DNA of 40,733 bases from Myroides sp. N17-2 (GTDB lineage: Bacteria > Bacteroidota > Bacteroidia > Flavobacteriales > Flavobacteriaceae): assembly GCF_002286775.1 (NCBI RefSeq), contig NZ_NSGJ01000044.1, positions 1-40,733 on the forward strand, written 5' to 3'. Position numbers and translations under genes: made by a program. Shown here in pieces: positions 1-7,248 of this stretch (positions are counted from its first letter, which is position 1; each line of letters opens with the position of its first letter). Below the pieces are notes generated by a model. That model saw only the letters and a program-made list of their open reading frames with translations, had not been told where the DNA came from and ran no database searches.

Positions 1-310
1 TATACCAATAAAAACAAACAAGAAGTACTTGTATAGTTATCTTAGGATTATAAAAACAAGTGTACAGTTAAAAGTAGGATTATAAACAATAACTGTACAG
101 CTATATTAGGACGAGACAAAGTGAGTCCATAGTGAGTCCATAATGAGTCCATAATGAGTCCATAGTGACTCCATTAAAACAAACTTTTTAATGGAGTCAC
201 TATGGATGCATAATGTTATTACTATAGATTAAATAGAATGAAGAGTGAAAGAGAATAAGATTTAAGGATATATATAAAGCTCAGTTAAGCTATAGTAATT
301 ACTTCGTTGA
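1..310. repeat. Gene-free start of window with two short-repeat families and a strong hairpin
   Basis: No coding region is supported here. Positions 30-120 hold three degenerate copies of a unit of about 31-33 bp, each starting with TGTAYAGYTA (at 30, 61 and 94) and containing TAGGA. Positions 121-175 hold five consecutive 11-bp units: GTGAGTCCATA twice, ATGAGTCCATA twice, and GTGACTCCATT. The last units form the left arm (159-179) of a perfect 21-bp inverted repeat with 186-206, separated by a 6-nt loop. No T-tract follows the hairpin, so it is not an ordinary intrinsic terminator. Confidence 0.8.
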
Positions 311-1588
311 TTATCTATTCTCTTTAATCAATTGACTAATCACCTCAGCATCTTCCGCAACCCCAAAGATTATTCCTGATTTGCGTTTGATCAACCAAGG
401 GAAACCGAGGTAATACAGCCCCTTTTGAGGAGATACCCCATTGGTATGAATAGGAGTCCCTTTGTCTGATAATGCATTTGGGATCTGTAGATAATTAAAC
501 TTTGCTTGGTATCCAATAGCCCATAGTACCGTATCGATTTGAGAAAAGTCTAATGCTGTAATGTCACTTGCAGCAGTGAAGTTAAGATCAGCGATATCAG
601 CTTCGTCTATTTCAATATTAGGGTACATATCTTCTTGATTAGTTTTGGCTAAATAAGTATCAACGATTGTTTTTAGTTTCTCAGAACCCTTATCTGCGAA
701 GGCAATATGTTGCTTAATTTCATCGCTAAACTCAAAACCAACTTCTGAGGTAGTAAGCATTTTTCCTAAATGCGTTACGCCCATACGGTGTAGAGATTGT
801 AGACTGACTGTATGCCCATAATGACCTACACCTGATACCTGAGGTTGCGTCTGTCTGCTGATCATTATATCTTCTAACTCATCTGTGCGGATATCCATTA
901 CCCTCATCATATTTAGCCATTCCATTACATCTTTACCTCTATATCTACGTGGCGAACGCGCTACATTACTTGTCGCCAGGTAGATGTGCCCTTTGTTGGT
1001 ATAGTTGGTTTTGGCAAGCTCTTCTGCTATCTGTACACCCGATTGTCCGCTACCCACTATTAACACATTACCTGTTACTTGTGTAGGATTTTTATAATCT
1101 GCTATATTGATTTGTTTAATATGAGCAGGGATAGGATAATCAAATAAAGGATTTGTAGAATCACTCATTTGTCCTGAAGCAACTACTATTTGGTTAGCGG
1201 TTAGTTTAGTGTTTTTACTTTCTTGGCTAATAGTGATATCATACGTGTTGTTAGAGAAATGCACTGCTGTTACCTCCGTTTGTTCTATTATAGGCAATTC
1301 GTTTTCTTTCGCATAGTTTACTAAAGTAGCGATGTACTCTGCGTTGGTTTTAAACGCTTCTCTATCTTCATTAGGTGAGAGTGCCATACCAGGTAATAAA
1401 TTCATCCAGTTTGGCGTGTTTAAAGTAAACGAATCCCAACGTTGGTTTACCCACGAGTTCGCTATTTGGTTTCTTTCTATGACGATATGATTGATGTTGC
1501 TTTGTTTTAATAAGTAGCTAATGGCTAATCCTGCTTGCCCTCCACCGATCACAATAACGTCATAATGTTGTTGATCTATCTGTCTCAT
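311..1588 (-). CDS. Flavin-containing monooxygenase-like FAD/NAD(P)H oxidoreductase
   Basis: A 425-residue cytosolic flavoprotein. The FAD-binding Rossmann motif GGGQAG is at residues 15-20 and a second dinucleotide-binding motif GSGQSG, expected to bind NAD(P)H, is at about 179-184. This two-nucleotide-domain layout is that of the CzcO/flavin monooxygenase group of putative oxidoreductases; the substrate cannot be read from the sequence. There is no signal peptide. The gene diverges from an AraC-type regulator whose start lies 94 bp away. The minus strand has a -7-like TACCTTTA (1621-1614) but no TTG at the proper -33 distance; a 21-bp-spaced direct repeat (1644-1673) lies there instead, as expected for an activator-dependent promoter. 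The AraC protein therefore probably controls this gene. Confidence 0.85.
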   Translation of the reverse strand: MRQIDQQHYDVIVIGGGQAGLAISYLLKQSNINHIVIERNQIANSWVNQRWDSFTLNTPNWMNLLPGMALSPNEDREAFKTNAEYIATLVNYAKENELPIIEQTEVTAVHFSNNTYDITISQESKNTKLTANQIVVASGQMSDSTNPLFDYPIPAHIKQINIADYKNPTQVTGNVLIVGSGQSGVQIAEELAKTNYTNKGHIYLATSNVARSPRRYRGKDVMEWLNMMRVMDIRTDELEDIMISRQTQPQVSGVGHYGHTVSLQSLHRMGVTHLGKMLTTSEVGFEFSDEIKQHIAFADKGSEKLKTIVDTYLAKTNQEDMYPNIEIDEADIADLNFTAASDITALDFSQIDTVLWAIGYQAKFNYLQIPNALSDKGTPIHTNGVSPQKGLYYLGFPWLIKRKSGIIFGVAEDAEVISQLIKENR

Positions 1589-1613
1589 TTGCTTTTGTTT
1601 TACTAATTTTGTG

Positions 1614-1673
1614 TAAAGGTATTCACAACAAGAAGCTTTGGATTAACGCAATCCATACTCTGTATAACGCAAT
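1614..1673. promoter_or_regulatory. Probable AraC-family operator: two TAACGCAAT direct repeats 21 bp apart
   Basis: TAACGCAAT occurs at 1644-1652 and again, identically, at 1665-1673. The 21-bp spacing (two helical turns) is that of the araI1-araI2 half-sites bound in tandem by AraC. The right copy ends 9 bp before the regulator's ATG, suggesting autoregulation. The left copy lies where the -33 box of the divergent oxidoreductase promoter (-7-like box at 1614-1621) should be. Role is inferred from position and spacing. Confidence 0.6.
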
Positions 1674-1682
1674 GCAGACTTT

Positions 1683-2642
1683 ATGAATAAACAACTGATA
1701 ATAGAGAGAGATTTAATCGGACAACAATCCAATAGTATTCTTACTGAAGAAGTGAGAGAATTATCGGTGCCTGATAGTGAATCTAACTTTCTATTTGCCG
1801 AGAAGTCTTTCGATGGTGTGCAGGTTATCTCATGTGATTATGCTTTAGAGCGAAGTCAAGATTTATTAATCGATGTTCGCAACGATGCCTTGAAGATGCA
1901 CTTCCGATTAGCAGGAGAGTCTAACTGCTACTGTGATGAACAGGGAGGTTTTGGGCTAAAGACAGGAGAGCACAGCCTGATGTTTCACAGTAACTGTGAG
2001 ACTAAAGTTGTGATGAATCCTACTGTAGATAAAGGGAAGTTTATAGAAGTAATGATTACGAGAAGCTTATTTGAGCAGTTCTTCGAACAGGGAAATGACT
2101 TCCAAAAGCGTTTCTTAGACTTGGCTACTTCTAAGTCACACGTATGGACGGACCAAAGCTTAAAGATTACGCCTGAGATGTTCGCTATTCTTACTGATTT
2201 ACAAAAAGATACTTATACAGGACATCTAAAGAAGTTGTATTTAGAAGCTAAGATGACGGAGCTAATGTTGCTACAAGTAGATGCTTTTGATAGGGTTAAA
2301 GCAAATGATACCTCTAAGTTTACTACCCAAGAGTTAGATAAAATACAATATGCCAAAGCCTTAATAGAACAACATATCCAAGAACCACTTACAGTACAAC
2401 AGCTCAGTAGAGAAGTCGGTCTAAATATGAAAAAACTGACTACAGGGTTTAAAGCAGTGTTCCAAACAACTATCTTCGAATATGCTAAGAGCTACCGTAT
2501 GCTTGAAGCAAAGAGATTATTACTTGACCACAAATGGTACGTAGGGGAAGTATCAGAGCACTTAGGATATAAGAATCCACAGCACTTTACGGTAGCGTTT
2601 AAGAAATACTACGGTGTGCTACCCAGCTTATTTAAGGGATAG
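1683..2642 (+). CDS. AraC-family transcriptional regulator
   Basis: A 319-residue protein with the usual AraC-family plan. An N-terminal domain of about 200 residues has no recognisable ligand signature. The C-terminal double helix-turn-helix runs from about 215 to 319 and contains LTVQQLSREVGLNMKKLTTG and, near the end, the typical VSEHLGYKNPQHFTVAFKKY region. There are no membrane segments. Its start codon follows a pair of 21-bp-spaced TAACGCAAT repeats, which suggests it controls itself and the divergent flavoprotein. Its 3' end overlaps the convergent response-regulator gene by 15 bp. The signal sensed is unknown. Confidence 0.9.
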   Translation: MNKQLIIERDLIGQQSNSILTEEVRELSVPDSESNFLFAEKSFDGVQVISCDYALERSQDLLIDVRNDALKMHFRLAGESNCYCDEQGGFGLKTGEHSLMFHSNCETKVVMNPTVDKGKFIEVMITRSLFEQFFEQGNDFQKRFLDLATSKSHVWTDQSLKITPEMFAILTDLQKDTYTGHLKKLYLEAKMTELMLLQVDAFDRVKANDTSKFTTQELDKIQYAKALIEQHIQEPLTVQQLSREVGLNMKKLTTGFKAVFQTTIFEYAKSYRMLEAKRLLLDHKWYVGEVSEHLGYKNPQHFTVAFKKYYGVLPSLFKG

Positions 2643-3305
2643 ATTAATCTCAAAGCCAATACCTCTAAGACTTGTGATACTGATAGCATCATCGTGTTGG
2701 AAGTACTTTCTAAGGCGAGTAACAAATACATCTAAGCTACGCCCATTAAAGTAATCTGCCGATGGCCATAACTTCTGTAGTATATCTTCACGTGAGATAA
2801 TCATGCCATTAGAATCGATCAGTAGTAATAACAAATCTCTTTCTCGCTCTGTCAGTCTGATTGTCTCATTAGGATGAGTCAGTTTTAGTTGTACAGGATT
2901 AAAGGTATAACTACCTAATAGATATTGCTCTGTCTTTGGCTTTGCAGTTCGCTTGAGGATATTCTCTATGCGAAGCTTTAGTTCTTCAGGATCACACGTC
3001 TTAGAGATATAATCATCTGCTCCGAGCTTTAACCCCATTAGGCGATCTATATTTTGGTTCTTAGCCGTTAGGAATAAGAAAGGCAAAGTAGGCAATACCG
3101 TATTTATCTCTTTCGATAAGGTAAAGCCATCTTTAACAGGAAGCATAATATCTAATATTGCCAAGTCAAAGTGTTCTTCTATTACCGCATTAACTACCTT
3201 ATCAGGGGTGCTAAACCACTTTACTTCAAAACCGCAGATACCTAAGTATTGCTGTATCACAGTGCCGTAGTCTATATCGTCTTCTACTAATAACAGTTTA
3301 TACAT
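2628..3305 (-). CDS. OmpR/PhoB-family two-component response regulator
   Basis: A 225-residue cytosolic regulator. The receiver domain is at about 1-120, with acidic residues E8-D10, phospho-acceptor Asp52 (in LAILDIMLP), the conserved Thr80 and Lys102. A winged-helix OmpR-type DNA-binding domain covers about 128-225 (LTERERDLLLLL ... RSLDVFVTRLRKYF). It overlaps the upstream kinase gene by 8 bp, so the two form an operon and one phosphorelay. The TTAACC repeats with 11-bp period beyond the kinase gene (4668-4695) match the tandem half-site spacing usual for this family and are its likely target. Confidence 0.93.
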   Translation of the reverse strand: MYKLLLVEDDIDYGTVIQQYLGICGFEVKWFSTPDKVVNAVIEEHFDLAILDIMLPVKDGFTLSKEINTVLPTLPFLFLTAKNQNIDRLMGLKLGADDYISKTCDPEELKLRIENILKRTAKPKTEQYLLGSYTFNPVQLKLTHPNETIRLTERERDLLLLLIDSNGMIISREDILQKLWPSADYFNGRSLDVFVTRLRKYFQHDDAISITSLRGIGFEINLSLK

Positions 3306-4617
3306 AAGGGATCGTGATTTTAAAAGTAGTGCCTACTTGAGGAGTACTTATTATATTAATATTTCCGTTTAATGACTCTACGAGTTGCTGTACTTGGTAT
3401 AGTCCGATGCCTAGCCCTGTCGTATTGTGTACATTACCTTCTCGGATTCTATAGAATTTCTTGAAGATATCTTTCTGTTTATCTTTCGCTATTCCCATTC
3501 CATTGTCTTTTATAGCGATATGGTATCTGTTGTTTGTAGATGTTATGGCGCATTCTACTTCAGTACCTCCATATTTAGCGCTATTCTCTATTATGTTTAG
3601 GAGTATGGTCTCTAACTTTGTTTTAGCGATAGATATCTCATCTGTAGTCTCCCACTTTAGAATAAATTGAACATCAGGATATAACGCACCTAAGTCTTCT
3701 ATCATTTGTGTAGCATCTTCTTTTTTATAATTGCTTTCAGTACCTGATGGCACAGGGTTTAGGCTGTTCTGTAGTCGGTCTAATCGATCTACTTGACGAA
3801 GTAATAGCAGTACAGTAGGAGAGTCATATTCTTTTGATAGATTATTACATCCGTATTTAAGAGTTGCTATCGGCAGTTTAAATTCGTGAGATACGTTATC
3901 TACCATATTGTATAGATTAGTGACTTCTTTTTCTTTCTGTTTAATCGTGCGATAGGTGATGTAATACACTATAAGTAGCGATATGGCTACTACAGCAGTC
4001 AAAACAAGTAAAGGTAATAGTGATAGAAGAGCTATGCTTATGATATTTTTGATATCAATATATTGATTTTGATAGAGAGAGAAGTGATGTTTATACTCTT
4101 TTTGTTCCTCTCTTACATCAGTTCGTTCACTACTTTCTTGTACTTCCCAATTAGAAGTATTGGTTTTATATGATTTATCTACTTTACGAGAAGTTTGAAG
4201 TAAAGTTATTGGACTATCTAATAAATCTTTTTTTGGGTTATGTAACTTTAATTGAGACATATCGTACCTTACCGCTACCTCATATTTTTCATCAACAAAT
4301 AAACTGTCAATCAAATGACTAAAATAAACTTCTCTAGATTTGAGTATTTCTTTGTTGAATTTCTTAAAACTATCTAACGTTCTATCCCCATGTACTACTT
4401 CAAGAAGCATTAAATATTGTTCGTTTTCTTTCTTGATGGTGAATTTATCTAATACACCTGACTCTTCGAGATTGTCTATTCGCGTATGTACTGTAGTTAC
4501 TATCTCTTTACACTTTAATTGAAAAGCGTGATATATATAAGCTCCCATTATACCGATTAACAGTAGATAAGATACACAGAAGGCAAGTAGATAATATTTA
4601 AAGTTAAGCTTTTTCAT
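3298..4617 (-). CDS. Membrane sensor histidine kinase
   Basis: A 439-residue inner-membrane kinase. TM1 is at about residues 8-30, a periplasmic sensor region at about 31-190 has no recognised fold, and TM2 is at about 191-220. The dimerisation/phosphotransfer helix has His244 in NVSHEFKLPI. The ATP-binding domain has N-box NIIEN (341-345), G1 DNGMG (371-375) and G2 GLGIGL (401-406). It precedes and overlaps its response regulator by 8 bp. The gene is divergent from a large outer-membrane receptor. A perfect -7 box TATCTTTG (minus strand, 4630-4623) ends only 5 nt before the ATG, so the mRNA would have almost no 5' leader. Confidence 0.93.
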   Translation of the reverse strand: MKKLNFKYYLLAFCVSYLLLIGIMGAYIYHAFQLKCKEIVTTVHTRIDNLEESGVLDKFTIKKENEQYLMLLEVVHGDRTLDSFKKFNKEILKSREVYFSHLIDSLFVDEKYEVAVRYDMSQLKLHNPKKDLLDSPITLLQTSRKVDKSYKTNTSNWEVQESSERTDVREEQKEYKHHFSLYQNQYIDIKNIISIALLSLLPLLVLTAVVAISLLIVYYITYRTIKQKEKEVTNLYNMVDNVSHEFKLPIATLKYGCNNLSKEYDSPTVLLLLRQVDRLDRLQNSLNPVPSGTESNYKKEDATQMIEDLGALYPDVQFILKWETTDEISIAKTKLETILLNIIENSAKYGGTEVECAITSTNNRYHIAIKDNGMGIAKDKQKDIFKKFYRIREGNVHNTTGLGIGLYQVQQLVESLNGNINIISTPQVGTTFKITIPYV

Positions 4618-4622
4618 ATAAA

Positions 4623-4630
4623 CAAAGATA
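4623..4630 (-). promoter_or_regulatory. -7 promoter box of the kinase/regulator operon
   Basis: TATCTTTG on the minus strand matches the Bacteroidota consensus TAnnTTTG exactly. The ATG at 4617 lies only 5 nt downstream, implying a leaderless or nearly leaderless transcript. No clear -33 TTG is seen. Confidence 0.5.
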
Positions 4631-4667
4631 CTTTAAAACGGTTTTTATTCTATATTTAGGTTTGCTG

Positions 4668-4695
4668 TTAACCCTTCATTAACCGTTCGTTAACC
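4668..4695. promoter_or_regulatory. Triple TTAACC direct repeat, 11-bp period: probable response-regulator site
   Basis: TTAACC occurs at 4668, 4679 and 4690, exactly 11 bp apart, in the divergent region between the histidine kinase and the beta-barrel receptor. OmpR/PhoB-type regulators bind tandem direct half-sites at about this spacing. A -7-like TACACCTTTG (4715-4724) follows, so the site is placed to control the receptor promoter and perhaps the operon's own promoter. Confidence 0.6.
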
Positions 4696-4714
4696 ACATT
4701 CGGAAGGCTGATGA

Positions 4715-4724
4715 TACACCTTTG
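4715..4724 (+). promoter_or_regulatory. -7-like box of the first receptor gene
   Basis: TACACCTTTG resembles TAnnTTTG with a longer gap. The TTG inside it (4722) is an in-frame start candidate but would lie in the promoter; the ATG at 4743 is therefore the start. Confidence 0.4.
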
Positions 4725-4742
4725 CTTAAAATTAAACAAATT

Positions 4743-7103
4743 ATGGTACGTATACTTATTTTATGGAGCTTATTATTGTTGGGTGTTATCGCAAACGCTC
4801 AAACAATCGATACTACAATTAAAGGAAAAGTAGTGGATAGTAAGCAAGAACTCTTAGCTTTTGTAACAGTGGTAGCAAAGGATGCAGATGGCAAGGTGAT
4901 TCAATCTGTTTATACTGATGAAGAGGGTAATTATGTAATAGAACCTAATGTATTGATTAGCCAAGTAGAGTTTAGTTATGTTGGTTTTCAATCCAAAGTA
5001 ATAGGTATAGGTGGTGATTCATCTAAAGTAGAACTAACAGAAGATAATGCGGTATTAGATGAAGTGGTTATCACTGCTAAACGCCCAACGATAAAGAGAG
5101 AGATAGACCGATTAGTATTTAATGTACAAGATACACCACTGGCAACTACGAATGCTTGGGATATTCTAAAGCAGACACCCGGTGTGAATGCGATAGGAGA
5201 TAATCTTAGTATAAGAGGTAGTCAGAGTATATTAGTTACCATTAATGACAAGAAAGTAATGCTTACAGGAGAACAGTTAAAAGAGATGCTTGAGGCAACC
5301 GATGGTACACAGGTAGAGGCAGTGGAGGTTATCACTAATCCACCAGCTAAGTATGAGGCTCAGGGAAATGCTGTACTAAATATTAAGCTTAAAAAGAATG
5401 TCAGTTTAGGGTACAAAGGGAGTATTACAGATCGCTTTAAACAAACTACTTATGCGTATAACACACTGAGTACACAACATATGTATTCAGGCGAGAAGAT
5501 AAATCTATCGGGGAGTTATTCTTTTGGGAAGGGAGAGACAGTAAGATATAATGAGGACAATGTAATCTATGAGAATGGGGATAGATGGAGTAGTGTGATG
5601 ACTCGTAAAAATAAAATGAGAGGTCGTCATAACTTTCAGGCAGAGATGGACGTGAAGGTCGATAGTACATTGACTTTAACAGTGGGTGGTAATGGGTATA
5701 TCAATACAAAAACTAAAGGAGATTATGTTATCCCTACATTAATCTATACTAAAGACAATATAGTAGAGTCTAACTATACGACGTTTAATCAGAAGCGTGC
5801 TAATATGGATACATACACAGGGTATTTTATGTTAGACAAGAAGTTTAGTAAAGAGAAGAAGTTATTATGGTCATCTTACTTTACGTATGACAATCAAAAA
5901 GACAACCAAGATGTACTAACTGAGCTTAACTTTAAAGATCAAGTACCTACTGAACGCTTTTTTGCAACGAAAGACAAATCGCGTACACGATTAGCGGTGT
6001 CAGGTATAGACTATTCTATAGATAAAGAAACAACCAAATGGGAGTTAGGAGGGAAGTACAGCATCGTGAAAGCCTTGTATTCATTAGACTTCTTTGAAAA
6101 CAAAGACGGAGGATATAACAAGGACAAGAGCAATAACTATGAATATCAAGAGATTAATTGGGCAGGGTACACGTCATTTACTAAACAGTGGGATAAATGG
6201 CAAGTAAAAGCAGGGCTGAGAGGCGAGTATACAGGTATACAGACTAATAGTAGTGGAGTAGGAAGTAATACACAGTCTTACTTTAAGTTGTTTCCTACAG
6301 CTTATTTGAAGTATGATCTAACAGAACAAGAACAATTGAGTTTTTCATATGGAAAGCGTATTGACAGACCATCATATTCATGGATGAACCCTGCGAAGAG
6401 CTACTATAATCTATTCTCATACTTCCAAGGAGACCCAGATTTAAAACCAACTATCAGTCATAATTTTAGTTTAAGTTATAATTGGAATCAGTTAAACATT
6501 GAACTGTTCTATAATCGTGAGAGCAATCCATCTATGGAAATCTCTTATCAAGAACCTGAAAATAATATGTTAATCTATCACTATACGAATATAGATAAAC
6601 GACAGTTAGCAGGGATGATCGTAAACTATTCTCATCAGATTTTACCTATATGGTCAGTAAGTCCATTTCTTTATTTACAACAGCAGGAAGATTATTATTT
6701 CGGAGTAGATAAGAAGTTATATAAGAATGATGCTTTAATATTTGGAGGGCGACTAAGTACTTCTGTTGATATTGATAAGAAGAGTAATTGGAAAGCAATG
6801 TTAACTTATAACTTTTATACCCCTACTGTACAAGGAACTTTTAGAATAAGTGGCTATCAGCGTACGGACTTTATCATGAGTAGAGAGTTCTTAAAGAATA
6901 AACTATCTGCTAACCTATATGTATATAACATATTCGGTAGCGATAGACAGATTATCAGTACGAATTATGCAAATCAAAATAACTACTTTAAAGATTATAG
7001 CGATACACAAGGTTTTGCTGTTTCTCTGAAGTATAATTTAGGAAATCAAAAGGTGAAATACAGTAGCAAAGAGATAGATATGCAGGAAAAAAATAGGCTT
7101 TAG
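4743..7103 (+). CDS. TonB-dependent-receptor-like outer-membrane beta-barrel protein with N-terminal carboxypeptidase-regulatory-like domain
   Basis: From the ATG at 4743 the product is about 786 residues and begins with a clear signal peptide ending near GVIANAQ. A carboxypeptidase-regulatory-like beta-sandwich follows (about 25-100; IKGKVVDSKQELLAFVTVVA). Next is a plug-like region (about 105-215; ILKQTPGVNAIGDNLSIRGS), then a large C-terminal barrel of the type called outer membrane beta-barrel family 3. Bacteroidota proteins of this kind are surface receptors or transporters; the ligand is unknown. I reject the upstream TTG at 4722 because it is inside the promoter box. The gene diverges from the two-component operon and is preceded by three TTAACC repeats, so that system probably regulates it. 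Confidence 0.9.
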   Translation: MVRILILWSLLLLGVIANAQTIDTTIKGKVVDSKQELLAFVTVVAKDADGKVIQSVYTDEEGNYVIEPNVLISQVEFSYVGFQSKVIGIGGDSSKVELTEDNAVLDEVVITAKRPTIKREIDRLVFNVQDTPLATTNAWDILKQTPGVNAIGDNLSIRGSQSILVTINDKKVMLTGEQLKEMLEATDGTQVEAVEVITNPPAKYEAQGNAVLNIKLKKNVSLGYKGSITDRFKQTTYAYNTLSTQHMYSGEKINLSGSYSFGKGETVRYNEDNVIYENGDRWSSVMTRKNKMRGRHNFQAEMDVKVDSTLTLTVGGNGYINTKTKGDYVIPTLIYTKDNIVESNYTTFNQKRANMDTYTGYFMLDKKFSKEKKLLWSSYFTYDNQKDNQDVLTELNFKDQVPTERFFATKDKSRTRLAVSGIDYSIDKETTKWELGGKYSIVKALYSLDFFENKDGGYNKDKSNNYEYQEINWAGYTSFTKQWDKWQVKAGLRGEYTGIQTNSSGVGSNTQSYFKLFPTAYLKYDLTEQEQLSFSYGKRIDRPSYSWMNPAKSYYNLFSYFQGDPDLKPTISHNFSLSYNWNQLNIELFYNRESNPSMEISYQEPENNMLIYHYTNIDKRQLAGMIVNYSHQILPIWSVSPFLYLQQQEDYYFGVDKKLYKNDALIFGGRLSTSVDIDKKSNWKAMLTYNFYTPTVQGTFRISGYQRTDFIMSREFLKNKLSANLYVYNIFGSDRQIISTNYANQNNYFKDYSDTQGFAVSLKYNLGNQKVKYSSKEIDMQEKNRL

Positions 7104-7109
7104 TATAAG

Positions 7110-7136
7110 ATTACTATTAGTTAACGGTTTGTTAAT
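7110..7136. promoter_or_regulatory. Degenerate 11-bp direct repeats upstream of the second receptor
   Basis: TTAACG (7121) and TTAATA (7132) are 11 bp apart, with a weaker ATTACT at 7110. They resemble the TTAACC array before the first receptor. A perfect -7 box TAGTTTTG lies downstream at 7211-7218. This could be a second, weaker site for the same response regulator. Confidence 0.35.
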
Positions 7137-7210
7137 AATCCTTTGAATTCTTAAATCTAATAATGACAATTTCTTTACGTGTTCAAAATCAACAGGTAAT
7201 AATGAAGGAA

Positions 7211-7218
7211 TAGTTTTG
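7211..7218 (+). promoter_or_regulatory. -7 promoter box of the second receptor gene
   Basis: TAGTTTTG matches TAnnTTTG exactly and ends 30 nt before the ATG at 7249. The in-frame TTG start candidate at 7216 is part of this box. Confidence 0.5.
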
Positions 7219-7248
7219 ACTTCATCAATCAACCTAGTTAATAACGTA

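Noticed and set aside
159..206. Reading the 21-bp hairpin as an intrinsic terminator
   Set aside because: No T-run on either strand after the stem; kept as an unexplained repeat structure.
1..206. CRISPR array from the repeats at the window start
   Set aside because: Units of 11 bp run without spacers, the longer units are degenerate, and no cas gene is present in the window.
4722..4742. TTG start for the first receptor gene
   Set aside because: The TTG is part of the CCTTTG promoter box, and the signal peptide starts naturally at ATG 4743.
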